A stretch of 64,000 nucleotides of DNA, from the NCBI GenBank assembly GCA_019828595.1, contig JAHQRK010000011.1, positions 310,001-374,000 on the forward strand, written 5' to 3'. A model generated the notes under the pieces. It searched no databases, was not told the DNA's origin, and was given only the letters and a program-made list of their open reading frames with translations. Made by a program: the position numbers and the translations under genes. Each line of letters begins with the position of its first letter. Position 1 is the first letter of the stretch. The DNA comes from Aphanomyces cochlioides (lineage: Eukaryota > Oomycota > Saprolegniomycetes > Saprolegniales > Verrucalvaceae). Positions 45,577 to 56,404 of this stretch are shown one piece after another.

Positions 45577-45787
45577 GGTAGACAGCGAATGTCGAAATGA
45601 CCCATCGCAGACTTGGGTTGCCACGATGACAGCCGTTGGGAAGAATCCCCGTGACAGCCATGGACTACGCTTGTCAACCCAGCGGTGGCACCACGGAGTC
45701 GATCGCGTCTCACGGCGATTGCTTCATGTGTCGGCCGAGTGGGGGGTGGTCTCGATGGAGACGACGATAGTAGGAAGGGTATGACTC

Positions 45788-46625
45788 GAGTTATAGGTAT
45801 GAGGATGGTGTGTAATGTTCGAGTGAGTTGTTTTTTGGTTAAAAGGAATGCTTAGACTAACCTTGTTAGGTGAATCGCATTTGTCTTTTAACGAAACGAA
45901 ACTTGTCTGGATATATGTACGCCCATCTTTCGTTCTCATTTTTGATATCTTTCGCTTGTCGAAGGTCGTGGGCCTTGCTCGATGATGCTTGTATTTTCTT
46001 CCAGTTTGTTCACTGAGCAACTAAACTGCGTTTACAACGATTGCACATCAACCATTAATTAACCATGATGTGCCGTTTGATGAATTCGCTTTCGAGAACG
46101 AACCAATTCAACTCCTCTGGGTAAGTGTTGGTTCTCGTGCAAACTGTTTCGCCAATGATGTTGAGATACATTCGGTCTAGAAGGTCAATGCTATGCAATG
46201 TTGTATTGCCCGACATACCACACATCTTGATGCTGTTGCGGTGTATTGTGGAGGGATTGTGACATCACACGCGGCGACATCATATCATGCAATCGGATCA
46301 GCCAATGACGAGTTATCCGACGTGACAGTTTTGACATGGAAATTCTCGCCCAGAGCAACATTTGGCTTCGTTGGACCTGGTAGATAAACCAACGACATTG
46401 GGGCATGGATTGGAGTTGAATGCCACCGGGGGTTGTGATTCTATCAGCAAGGAAGGATCCACAGTGCTTGGTGAGGTCTACGTTTCTTTGCTCCATTACA
46501 TCACAGACTGAGCAATGTTCTTCTCTCGTGCCGGCAAGTTTTGCACTCTTGCGCATGGAAGAGTAGGATGATTTCACTCGGTGGCATCGGGTTGCTGAAG
46601 TCATATTTGCAGCACTCCCAAAGCA
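45788..46625. other. Spacer right of the array with possible decayed gene
   Basis: No firm gene. Minus-strand frames at 46191-46631 (MDCFGSAANMTSATRCHRV and on, several cysteines) and at about 46070-46270 (IDLLDRMYLNIIGETV..ESEFIKRHIMVN) look protein-like but do not join in an evident model. A degraded gene is possible. Confidence 0.3.
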
Positions 46626-46660
46626 GTCCATTTTAATTTTCACCGCCGACCCCAACAATC

Positions 46661-46975
46661 ATGTCCAAGCTCAACGCCATGTCCAACAAGTTCCTTCCTC
46701 CGACGTGGGTGCTGGTACTGCCTATCGCGCTGATCATCATTGCATGCTTCCATGGCCGGATCGCTCTCTTTCTCGCCATCGGAGCCCTCTCGCTCAAGCC
46801 AAAGGCCATCCTAATCGGCTTAGCGACCTTTGCCTTCGGTCTCTATTTGACCAAGACGGTTGTGACGAAGATGCGCAAGAAGAACAAACCTGGTTTCAGT
46901 TCAGCGAGCTCGGCTCGATCCTTGTATCGATTTAACATCGTCCCAACGTTAATACGATGGGCACAACATGTATAA
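46661..46975 (+). CDS. Small membrane protein, two hydrophobic segments
   Basis: A 104-residue protein from ATG 46661. An initiator-like TCCATTTTAATTTTC lies at 46627-46641, about 20 bases upstream. Two hydrophobic stretches (WVLVLPIALIIIACF and AILIGLATFAFGLYL), separated by a short loop with KPK, predict a hairpin membrane protein. It is followed by a basic tail (TKMRKKNKPGF). No family is recognised. It is intronless and lies between the array and the GILT-like gene. Confidence 0.55.
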   Translation: MSKLNAMSNKFLPPTWVLVLPIALIIIACFHGRIALFLAIGALSLKPKAILIGLATFAFGLYLTKTVVTKMRKKNKPGFSSASSARSLYRFNIVPTLIRWAQHV

Positions 46976-47394
46976 CTCCAATGAATATATTTTCATAACC
47001 CTTTAGCTTTACTCTTTCCGCACGACACGAGCATTTATGTCAAGCGACGTGTGCCAGGGCTTTGTAAAATTTGTCGTCGGTCTGGACGACAAATGACTCT
47101 TCATAATTCGTGCTATTGGAGCATCATGGTCATCAAAATAAATTTATTGACGACCACAAAGCTTTGATATACATATTTTCTGCTGCGCTATCAACTAGTC
47201 CGTGTTACTCATCGACTCTCGTGCTTGTAGTCGTGCTGGAGTCGAGATTTGCGGCCGGACTCCTATTCCTCGATGCTTGCTCCTCCATGTGGCTGTCACA
47301 TTAGATAATCAAATCTAATTGGATAAAAATTAATAATGTTTAGATCACTGATTGGGTGAAAAGAAATTGATAAGGTGTCTATCCGGAGAACCTC
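46976..47394. other. Intergenic
   Basis: AT-rich; a 3' region and then the upstream region of the GILT-like gene. No gene or repeat seen. Confidence 0.4.
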
Positions 47395-49553
47395 ATGCAA
47401 CTCGTCCTGACCTTTGTCTCTCTCTTCCTCCTGATCGGCGCCGCCACGGCCGCTGTCGAGGCCCAGTTCCGTGTGCCAATCAAGGTTATATTCCGTGCGT
47501 TCTGCCCGGCGTGCAAATGGTATATCACAGACCCGGTTCTCAAATTGATGCAAGACGACGAGTACGATCATGGCCACAGGCTGTTGACCTGAACCCTTCT
47601 TTAGGTTTCGTGCGATTGTTGATCTCCAGTAGCGTGGAACCCGCTTTAACATCTCGTCATGGCATGCTTAGGTACATCCCTGCCGGAGCTATGACTGAAG
47701 AGAACGGAGAGCTCAAATGTTATGGTGGACCTGCTGAATGTGAAGGTCAACTTTGGATGGCATGCATCATCGATCGATTCAAGACATTTCCAAAGGATTT
47801 GAGCTCTCGTCTTGCGGTAGTTGGTTCACGGTCTTTATTTCTCATCTGATCACCAGTGTGTCGAACTTGATGATTCTGGATTCTCATGGAAGGACAAGAT
47901 TGCCTACTGTTTCAAGGAAATCGGGGACTTCAATGCTCTTCAAACGTGCAAGAGCGGATCCAGCACTAACTTACTCCGCTCGGTAATTTTCATATCCCAT
48001 TCTTTCTTGTATAACCGTGCTCTAGTTCATGGCTATTGCGCAGAAACATGAAGGTCCATGGCAGCCTTACGTAATGCAATCCAACTCTTCTTTTTACCAA
48101 TTCCGTCTTTGTAGACAATCGTCGAGGACAAAGTTTTGGGCTCTGCTACTGCTGCAGTCACGCTTGAAATGCTACAAACTGAAATTTGCAAGCACTACAA
48201 AGGCCCTGGTGAGGTACGCAATCTCACTGTCATAATCATGTCCATCGTTTTCACAAGGCCCTACCAAAGTATTGCAAATCAGTGCCTGGAGTTGTTGTCC
48301 AAAAGCCTACCGAAAAGATCCTTGTGCAAAAAGACAATGTCCAAGAGCAAAACGACAAAGTTAAAGTGCAAGTCATTTGGCGAGCATACTGGTATTGTGC
48401 CTTCGATGAAAATCAAGTTGACCCATTCATTAGTCCTGCTTGCAAATGGTATTTGAGCGATCCCATCTATGAAGTACTCAGTGATCCTGCGTAAGTTTCT
48501 TACCACTACTTCAAAGCCTCATATTCTCTGCGTAGTTTCCAAGCTATCATTGACTTCGAGTAAGCCTTGCGATGCAAATTTGTTTTCATTTCAACGCGTA
48601 TGACAGGCCTTACCCTTCAGGATCGACGAAGGAATTATCTCCTGGACAATTTCAGTGCGCTGGCGGAGCTTCTGAATGCGTTGGCCATCAATATCTCAGT
48701 TGTGCGCTCCATCTCTTCCCAGATTTGAAGGACGTTGCCGAGAATTTGAAGGTATGCAATTGGATTGACAGCATTCTTATGGCGATCTCTAGTGTCTGGA
48801 AGACAGTCACCAAATGTGGGATAAGCGAGTCCAAGCTTGCTTCTCCGGCTCTGCTCACGAGCAAATGCGAGCATGCTTTGCTAGCGAAAAGTCAAAACAA
48901 TACCTGAGAGATTACATCAAAGTCTCTGTTACGCTCGAGACCAGTTGGGTCCCACTTGTAAGCTCTGCGGTTGATCAATCCCTTGATGATTCATTTTCGA
49001 GTAGACAATCGTCGCCGGAAACACTCTTGGCTCTGCTACGACTGGCGTTGGCTATGATATGCTCACTAAAGCCATCTGTGATGCTTATCGTGGTCCGGTA
49101 AGCCTTCTTCTTTCTTCGTTATGACTCTTGTGGTAGAACCGACCCAAAGTTTGTGCACCGTTGCCCACTTCTGCCAAGGTCGTCGTACAAACTGGGCCTG
49201 CCGTTGCGAATCAACCTTCCACGGCGCTACCCGCCACTACCTCTGTTTCGACCACTACAGCAGCTTCAGTCGCGGGTGGAAACCAAGCCAAGAAGGCGAC
49301 ACCCGTCATGCCTTGCCGTCAAAAAGAAAAAGGTTTTGTGTATGAAGACGCCCCTGACATTGGCCCCCGCCACTTGAAAAAAGACGGTGATGGCGTTGCC
49401 GGCCCTGCTATGCGTGGGGATGCTCCCAAGAAACTGTCAGCCACAGCAACGTCAAGCTTCTTCACGAATCCAATGCTGCTGCCCGTGCTGGTCATTGGCG
49501 CTATCCTCGTTGTCGTCTTCCGCTACTCCAAGGATGAAAAGAAAGAGATTTAG
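47395..49553 (+). CDS. Tandem GILT-like thiol reductase, membrane-anchored (12 exons)
   Basis: Proposed exons: 47395-47561, 47672-47816, 47857-47982, 48026-48070, 48115-48213, 48258-48391, 48434-48490, 48536-48559, 48607-48751, 48793-48957, 49005-49097, 49137-49553. All introns are GT..AG, mostly 39-48 bp and one of 110 bp. The total is 1617 nt, 538 residues. Order: signal peptide (1-20); GILT domain 1 with the CPAC active site (37-40) and the signature CYGGPAEC..C (72-87); GILT domain 2 with CPAC (239-242) and CAGGASEC..C (283-298); a Thr/Ala-rich linker; one transmembrane helix (about 513-528); and a C-terminal KKEI, a KKxx-type ER-retrieval signal. GILT enzymes reduce protein disulfides in the endolysosomal pathway; here two domains and a membrane anchor are combined. 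Model is by eye and frame-consistent throughout. Confidence 0.8.
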
Positions 49554-49619
49554 GAATGACCATCATTCATAAAATCTAGAAATTTGATTGGATGTTGACT
49601 CTGGTCGAACTTTTTTAAC

Positions 49620-49638
49620 ATCATTCTCACATTTTCTT
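49620..49638 (+). promoter_or_regulatory. Initiator of the HECT ligase gene
   Basis: TCATTCTCACATTTTCTTC (from 49621), one of the best matches in the window to the oomycete Inr plus flanking element, directly before ATG 49647. It lies only 67 bases past the stop of the GILT-like gene. Confidence 0.65.
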
Positions 49639-49646
49639 CAGACAGC

Positions 49647-52600
49647 ATGGACGACCTCCTGCTAACGGCGGGAGATCCCGACGCACTCCTTGTGCCGCTA
49701 TTTGCGCTGATTGAATCGCAGCCACTGGAAAAAGAAAGACTCGTTGAGCTCTCCACGCTCGTGACAGTCTTGGACAGATGGTACTATTGCCCGAGCGTCT
49801 CGATGCTCATGATTCGAGCACTGAATGCAGTTTTGGACAAAGACCCGGCGATTCTCGATGAAGAACCCTTCACGCCATCAACGTTTGAGACGATGCTCTT
49901 CCTTGGATTTGGCCTCGATGACATAGACGCAACGAGTCTCGTTCTCGACTGGTGTCTCCTAGTCGCGTCACATCAACCCACGTCGATCCTGCAACATGGA
50001 TTTCTCTATTTATTCCTCCACGAGCATCATCGCGCTCATGTAAGCCTCCGTCGACGCCTCACGAAGCTTGCACACGAACTACTACACGTCGATACGCAAC
50101 GCAATATTGCTGAATTACTCAGTTGCGCCGATTCTATTGCGGAAATGACGTTGGACTCAGATGGCCAAGTTGCGCGAAAAGCACTTCAATGGACATATTA
50201 CATGATGCAACATGCAATACCTTTGCAACCTACGTATGCGATTTTATGGGTTCATCATACATCTGTCCTCACACATTGGTTTACTCTATATTCAACCACA
50301 AAGGATATGAATATCCAAGCAGCACTGCTGAATTTTGTCTCCCAGTTAGTCCAACATGGCGTTGATTCAGAATGGGTGGAGAAATCTGTTGATTTATGCT
50401 TTACATCGGCGTCGTCATATCCTCTGAAGCAAGCAAGTGTGCGCTTCCTGACAGCAATTTCCAAAGTTGGTTGCATGCAACATGACAAAACCCCAGTGGA
50501 ACAAGTCAGCTCCAGCTGGATATGCCAGACTTGTACTTTTGAAAACCCATCTGACGTTGGCTTATCAAATTGCCTTGTCTGTGATGCGTTTCGCGACGAA
50601 ATGCCACGTTTGGATCGTCTGAAGTCGACTTGGCTTGAACGTCGAGCTCAATTTGAGCCAAGCGATTCAACCCCGCCATCGACTGTTTTCCATACTGTTG
50701 ATTTATCACGCTTTGAGCCGCATGTGTATAAATTCCTGCGATATGAAGCTCTTGAAGATGATATCATTAGCAGTATTCCACTTTTTCAGAAGCTTGTTGA
50801 TCCATCGAACCCAAAACACCTCTCTCGTTTTGCAGACATATTGGGAATATTGGCGACGGAAACTGAAGACATGGACGTATTATCCCTTGTCCAGGACTTT
50901 GCCCCTCATGATACCACGGTGTGGAATCAATTACTTGCGAAACATGGAGTACATCCAAGAGCATCAAGGGTGCCTAAGTGGAAGCAGTTCCTGGAGATTG
51001 AGAACGATGTTGTCAAATTTTCAGAATACACTTCAGTGAATCCACCAACTTGGTTCGAGACAAAGCAAACTTTAGAGTATCTTGCACGGTCACCAGCACC
51101 ACTTTTGGCTTTGAGACGAGATGCCTTGGACTTCTTATTTTTCAAAGAGCAGGCTCCCAGTTTTCGGGCATGGAATGAGCTGCGCAACTGCCGTATTCAC
51201 ATTAATCCCACCCAATGCGTTGACGCCCTTGTCCATCCCCTTCTTTGTCTGAAGAGCCTTGTAAATCCTGTACAGGAAGCCGTGGATGAATTTAAGAATT
51301 CGGAAGACAAATTCTCAAGTACAATGAAATTCGAGACGCCTGTGGTGAAAGCAGATGAGCACCCAATCATATCAACTTTTGATTGCTGGACAAAAGCTGG
51401 TCAAAAGATGCTTTCAAGTGACTCACTCTGCAACACTTTTGACGAATACACAGATTCTTCCATCATGGAATTATTTCTGTATCCTCAAGATACACCCACG
51501 GAGACTACACTGCCTTTGCCTTCTGTGAAACATATCAAAGAGCCGCTGCCACGTTTATCGTGGTGTGTTGAGCGACTATGTCAAATTGAATGGCGTCGCT
51601 TGTCGAGACAACTGCCAGCGGAGTTTAGTTCTTTCCTCCGAGCGCAACCGACGTTAGTGCCTCTAAATATTCGTTCCAAGTTTTACATGGGAGATGCAAG
51701 CACTCGAGAGATGCGTGAAGTGGCAGGGGGACGCCATACAGCTCAAGTTTATCGAACGTCACTGATTTCTTCCAGCGAATCTGTGCTTAAATGGCCCTCA
51801 AGCAACGTTCTTTATGTGATGTTTGAAGGCGAAAAGGGTCATGGAGTGGGTCCGACAGCTGAATTCTACAGGTTTGAGCATCATGCCGTGATTTATTCAT
51901 TTTTCTCTTAGTGATCTCAGTCGTGAATTTGGTCATTGTCAATGGGGTCTCTGGCATGTTGCCAACCGAAACGACGAGAAATATGTATCATCACCAAGTG
52001 GATGGTTCCCGACAGTCGATGCTACTACTGAGAAGCATTTGCGAATATTTGATATGTTCGGTCGTTTTCTCGCAAGATCGAGCTTAGTACGAATCGAAAC
52101 TATTCTCGGAATTTCCGACTAATACGACTTGTCTAGGATGGATATTCAATTAACATACACGTCTCACTGGCATTTCTGAAGGCATTGCAAGGCCAAGAGC
52201 TGACATGGAGAGATATTGAATCGGTGGATCCCAATTTTTTCGGTTCACTGACACGTCTCAACAAGTATTCTCATGAAGACTTGGACGCCATGGAGTTGTA
52301 CTTTACAATTCCTGGCTATGAGTCTTTGGAGTTGTGTGAACAAGGCTCCGAACGCAAAGTCAACGGAGACAACCTGGCCAAATATGTCTCTCTCATTCAA
52401 GCCAAGTGGGAAGAGTCAGTTCAGGCTCAAGTGGAGGCTGTCTTGCAGGGATATTCACAGATTGCCAACCCAGCAGCTTTGCAATTCTTTACTCCTGAAG
52501 AGCTACAGGTATGTTGTACATTCGAGACATGAATCTGACGTTGAGTAGGAATTATGGGAACCGGATGATTCCAAGTTGTGGACTTACGAGGAGATCGTCG

Positions 52601-52962
52601 TCAACATTGAGTGTTCTGGTGGATATTCGTGGTCAACGTCGTTGGTTATGTCATGGCTTGTCGATCTTCTCTTGACAATGAATCGAACTGAACGACGCTT
52701 TTTTCTTCAGTTTGTGACGGGGACACCTTGTTTGCCCGTTGGTGGGCTGGGTCAAGTGAAGATGAGCATTGTTCGTGTGCCCTACACAGGTCCTTGTTTT
52801 GTTGGGATATTGATTATTCTGAATGAGATTTTAGGTGCATTACCGACGAGCAATACGTGTCATCGATGTTTGAAATTGCCAGAATATGAGAGCGCTGAGG
52901 AATTACAGATCAAACTACTTCTTGCAATTGCCGAAGGTCAAGCGTATTTCGCTCTGGATTAA
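49647..52962 (+). CDS. HECT-type E3 ubiquitin ligase with RanBP2 zinc finger (5 exons)
   Basis: Proposed exons: 49647-51871, 51912-52086, 52137-52508, 52549-52789, 52835-52962 (introns of 40, 50, 40 and 45 bp, GT..AG). Total 3141 nt, 1046 residues. Order: a long helical N-terminal region (1-285); a RanBP2-type zinc finger WICQTCTFENP..C..C (291-315), which in this family binds ubiquitin or partner proteins; a middle region; then the HECT domain (about 690-1046) with GVGPTAEFYSDLS, GG..W and the catalytic TSNTCHRCLKLPEY, in which Cys1013 lies 34 residues from the end as expected. It would accept ubiquitin from an E2 onto this Cys and pass it to substrates. The substrate is unknown. It is closest in style to the UPL/TRIP12 or HECTD groups, not assigned further. 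Confidence 0.9.
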
Positions 52963-53129
52963 GGCTTTGTAAATAGCCATGAAACGCCGGCTGAGATTTA
53001 CAAGTTCGAGCTTCACAATCATAAAGAGCCACTACTCCAGAATGCACAGGTAGTTGAAATGAATTATTGTTAATGCAGTACGCAAGCCTGCTCTTGTCCA
53101 GCAACTATTTTTGTCATCGTGATGAGGCC

Positions 53130-53456
53130 TTAGAATTTTCCCCATCGGCGCTCACTTGCCAGTTTTTGGATCGCATTCTTCGGGGCGGGTTTTTTGTAGA
53201 CGCTGAAGCTTCGTGGACGGGGAAATCTTCCGATAGGGGGTGCGACAGTGCGCGTGTCGAGTTTACTCTCAACATAGCCTTGAGCGAGATTTTGGGCGAA
53301 CTCATCACCAGCCTTTCTCCACTTCGATGGACCCATAAGCTTCGGAGCCAAGGCGGTGTTTCCAAATGTCCTGAATTGGCGAAGGGCGGTCTTCTTTGTG
53401 GCATCGACTGTCGATACGATCGCAACCAAAGCAATGAGGATGAGTGAGATTTGCAT
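53130..53456 (-). CDS. Small secreted protein, second family, member A
   Basis: A 108-residue protein from ATG 53456 (signal peptide MQISLILIALVAIVSTVDA). An upstream in-frame Met at 53480 is disfavoured because the initiator (53478-53493) overlaps it. The mature part is basic and cysteine-free. It shares with the gene at 55674 the pattern AQ.F/EFxxNLAQG, RTVAP, a Gly/Pro/Arg run, RSFS..KPAP..AI.K.AS.RR. Function unknown. It is divergently oriented to its paralogue, with a hAT relic between them, and convergent with the HECT gene, whose stop is only 167 bases away. Confidence 0.7.
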   Translation of the reverse strand: MQISLILIALVAIVSTVDATKKTALRQFRTFGNTALAPKLMGPSKWRKAGDEFAQNLAQGYVESKLDTRTVAPPIGRFPRPRSFSVYKKPAPKNAIQKLASERRWGKF

Positions 53457-53477
53457 ATCGGATTGGCGCGACTTGAT

Positions 53478-53493
53478 CAAATTGTAAGTGAGA
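53478..53493 (-). promoter_or_regulatory. Initiator of the 53130-53456 gene
   Basis: Minus strand TCTCACTTACAATTTG, with a perfect CAWTTT flanking element, 22-37 bases before the ATG. Confidence 0.55.
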
Positions 53494-53512
53494 GGATCTC
53501 AATCATGTCGAG

Positions 53513-53686
53513 ATGGCGCCTCGTTTCTTCTCGTCGTCCATCGTTGAAGAAATCCTGTCGCTCAATGACAAGACGTATGGCGTCAGATACAGCCAAACAC
53601 AGTTACTCGGCTATACCGATTTGAAGAAAATGGACAGAGTTGAGAAATTGGTGCTAACACAGATAACGATGAACTTCCTGTCATAA
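53513..53686 (+). CDS. Possible short ORF (57 residues)
   Basis: ATG 53513 to TAA 53684-53686 encodes MAPRFFSSSIVEEILSLNDK and on, a plausible soluble sequence without a recognised motif. It may be the first exon or N-terminus of a gene degraded by the hAT insertion to its right. The stretch 53687-54560 has no firm gene; short frames at 53714-53995 look incidental. Confidence 0.25.
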   Translation: MAPRFFSSSIVEEILSLNDKTYGVRYSQTQLLGYTDLKKMDRVEKLVLTQITMNFLS

Positions 53687-54559
53687 GTTTTTGGGAGAGA
53701 TGGATAAGCTCTGTTGAGCTGCGTGTGTTGTCGATTTTTCATCCCAGGTGGATATTCGTCTCAACTGGGCGTCAATCCTGGTCCCATATTCCAAGCGAAA
53801 ACTAAATTCTTCTCCTTGCAAGGGCAATTGAATTTATGTGGTCGACTAACGAAACGAATGCTTTTGTCTAGTTGGAGCACCTTCCAGCCTCGTTCTGAAG
53901 AACCACTTCCCTCATGTTTCCCCCCAGAAACATTGCGTGATCTCTTCATTCGAGGACGATCGAAACGCCTACGTTGGAGTTTGCCGTCCGAATGAAATGA
54001 CCACACTGGAATTTGCGCTCGGGCGTCCTACAACTAATCATAAACAACCAGTTTGGAAATGTCGAACTGGTGAACGTCCATCTGTATGCAACATGTGATT
54101 CAGGTAAAAAAACTCATATTTCGGACAATATTCCATACAATCGAGGGCCTTGGCAGTTGGCAGCACGAAGATCTGTTAAGAATTGTAAAATCATCGGGAC
54201 GAGCTTTGCATTGTAGGGCTCACAAGTTGGTTAGGCGAGGTTTTGTTGATCAATACTCGGCCTGTACTTTTCACTATGGCTGACTTTTTTATAATTTTTT
54301 CCAGAATATTTTGCTATTCATGGAAGTGAAAACTCAACGTTACACATCCTCTCTACGACCACTCTCTCTCTCCCAACTTCTTTGCTCTCTCTGACAGAGA
54401 TGTGTTTTTTATGAAATTTCCCAAACAAACATGTTTTTATTTGTTTGTTAAACATTTCCAAACAACTGACACCCACTAGAAGAACATTTATCCATAAGTA
54501 AGTGCATACCCTGTCCCTCGTCATAGACTTTCATTACCACAGGTACTGTCAAATACTAC

Positions 54560-55560
54560 TGCACAACCCTCATTCCTCAAGAATTTATTCTTGCGTGGGA
54601 AGAAGCAAGTCGTCGCTGTGGGATCACTTCAAGGACTTACCTCATGATTCATAGCGGATCTTAGCGTTGTTTGCTTTTCAACCGATGGCTGGACATCCAG
54701 AAACAACACAGCTTTGTATAATTTCATGGTCACACTATTTCTTGGAATCTATTTGCCTTGTGTGCCTAAGCTACTTGTATTGTTCCAGTTGGATGTCGAC
54801 GAACATGGTACCTCTCTCTCAAGTCGACATCCAGATCACTTGATTGACATGAGCCTATCAAATCCAATAAAACACTAACAATAAAGAAATGACTTTAAAC
54901 GGTTTTGTTATGTTCAGTTATTTATGTTTACAATCGACCACAGGCTGTAGTTGATTGTATTGAAGTAATCCATATCGACGTCCATGGAGGCAACTATCAG
55001 AGAATCCGAAAGAAAGCTAAGTCTCATGCCACATGGGATGACTATTTGACTTGAATTATGTATAGAAGTATGTTGGATTATACCAGTATCTGGGAAGGAT
55101 TGGCAAATTGGTGCTCGATTGTTCCTACGAAATACATTCAGCTTGACCATATGAAGTCCGAAGACACAATCGAGAAATGCGGCACTTGTGCTGAGAGCCT
55201 TTGGTCTCAAAATCGAGTCATTCTCAGCAGAAAAATACTGCAGCGTCGCCAATTATGAAGATACGATATTCCAGAATGATTCATCCTCTTCCAAGGCTCA
55301 GCCCAATCACCAAGATATCGAGCGCACATTACCCAGAAACTTCGTCGCATCAGAAGTAGTTTCAGCGACAGAGATAAAACGTTCGGTACCGCACATGTTT
55401 CCTTCGAGTTTATTTACGATTAGTTGGCCACGATCTAAAGGAGGAAACATGGGAGAAGCTGTCCTGCTGTATTGACCCTAGAATGTGGTATTCTGCTTGC
55501 CGCCCAATTGAGACTAAGAAGAGCAGGGAGCTGAGCTGGGCATATGAACAATCGACCACA
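54560..55560 (+). mobile_element. hAT-type DNA transposon relic
   Basis: The pieces are in changing frames. RSKSSLWDHFKDLPHDS (about 54603-54652) resembles a BED zinc-finger end. CFSTDGWTSRNNTALYNFMV (about 54670-54730) is the DGWTS motif of hAT/DUF659 transposases. KLSCCIDPRMW (about 55455-55490) resembles the hAT C-terminal DPR motif. Stops and gaps separate them. No terminal repeats were found. Confidence 0.45.
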
Positions 55561-55673
55561 TCGTATTCAGGTGTTGGTAGAGTCATGTGTTTCAAGGCTG
55601 AAAATGGGTGCATCCCAAAACCTCATCGACCTTTTCACACTTTTGAATTTGAGCTCCCGTTGCAAAGTTTACC

Positions 55674-55991
55674 ATGCGAATCGCACTCTTCCTTGCCGTT
55701 CTCGTTGCCATTTTCGCGACTGCCGAAGCAAATCCACGCCGCAGATGGCAGGAGATGGCAAGTGCCGCTCTCGCTCAAAAAGCGAAACAAACCCCCATGT
55801 GGCTTCGCGCTGCTCGTGAGTTTCGAAACAATCTCGCCCAGGGAGAAGCCGAAGGCCGACTCGAGCGAACTGTAGCCCCTGTGCGTCAGGGAAGCCTCCC
55901 CCGTCAGCGAAGTTTTAGTGCACATCAAAAACCCGCTCCACAGACTGCTATTGAAAAAATGGCGAGTCAGCGCCGAAATGGACGCTCGTAA
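55674..55991 (+). CDS. Small secreted protein, second family, member B
   Basis: A 105-residue protein with signal peptide MRIALFLAVLVAIFATAEA. The mature chain is basic: NPRRRWQEM, EFRNNLAQGEAEG, RTVAPVRQGSLPRQRSFS, AHQKPAPQTAIEKMASQRR. It aligns over most of its length with the 53130-53456 protein, while the signal peptide and linker differ. An initiator-like TCACACTTTTGAATTT (about 55635-55650) lies upstream. No cysteines and no enzyme motif; the function is unknown. Confidence 0.75.
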   Translation: MRIALFLAVLVAIFATAEANPRRRWQEMASAALAQKAKQTPMWLRAAREFRNNLAQGEAEGRLERTVAPVRQGSLPRQRSFSAHQKPAPQTAIEKMASQRRNGRS

Positions 55992-56212
55992 CCATTGTGA
56001 TACGACTCGTTGATCACGTTAATCCTGTAATCAAAATGGTTGAAAGCAAATGTGTTGGATCCAATGCTTCATTGTCCATTGGTGCCGACGATGTGGGACT
56101 CACCTTCGTCTCAGTGGCTGCCCTTTGACGCCCTGGTAGGAATATTCAATGGAGCCGAGACAAGCCTTGCATTCAAACGATAGAATTATGCTAGCCTCAA
56201 TCCTGCATTTAG

Positions 56213-56404
56213 TCAAGCAGCATCCTCCTCTTCCGTAGATTGGCGACCATAACGGAGACGGATCGACTTGCGTTGACCACGGCGGGGCAAAAACGTGACC
56301 ACAGACGTGTCGTCGTCCGACATATCAATCGGGAGATCGAAATGGGGGGCGTAAATGTAGACTGGATGCGATGGACGATGGTCACGGAAACCAGTCATGT
56401 CCAA
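56213..56404. repeat. Inverted repeat arm (192 bp), partner at 56863-57054
   Basis: The reverse complement of 56213-56404 matches 56863-57054 at all positions but two (GCT versus GGA in the penultimate codons). The identity starts sharply at TTGGACATGAC and covers the 3' half of both genes up to the stop codon. Confidence 0.9.

Larger units (their letters stand above)
27231..45787. repeat. Tandem array of about 25.4 copies of a 731-bp gene-bearing unit
   Basis: Head-to-tail direct repeats. The left edge is at 27231, where TGCATGGTCGGTGAG starts to match, in the middle of an SSP gene. The right edge is at 45787 (ATGACTC), upstream of the last gene. Each unit has a 315-bp minus-strand SSP gene and 416 bp of spacer with its initiator. 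Unit length is 731 except after copies 7, 18, 20 and 24 (730) and copy 9 (729). Overlapping frames on both strands are identical in all copies, so the DNA is essentially identical as well. Very recent amplification, strong homogenisation or an assembly effect could explain this. Confidence 0.95.

Noticed and set aside
27231..45787. Array as CRISPR, rDNA or plain satellite
   Set aside because: The unit is 731 bp with no spacers, no rRNA-like sequence, and a gene conserved in diverged copies elsewhere.
46191..46658. 155-codon minus-strand frame right of the array
   Set aside because: No recognised motif, no good start context and better-looking fragments in another frame nearby. Kept only as a possible decayed gene in the spacer entry.
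48392..48433. Second GILT domain with a lost active-site Cys (SPAC)
   Set aside because: Removing a 42-bp GT..AG intron restores CPAC and keeps the frame, so the apparent loss is a gene-model artefact.
51872..51911. HECT gene ending at 51911
   Set aside because: The frame runs into an intron. Splicing at 51871/51912 restores the conserved EFYSDLS motif and the rest of the HECT domain.
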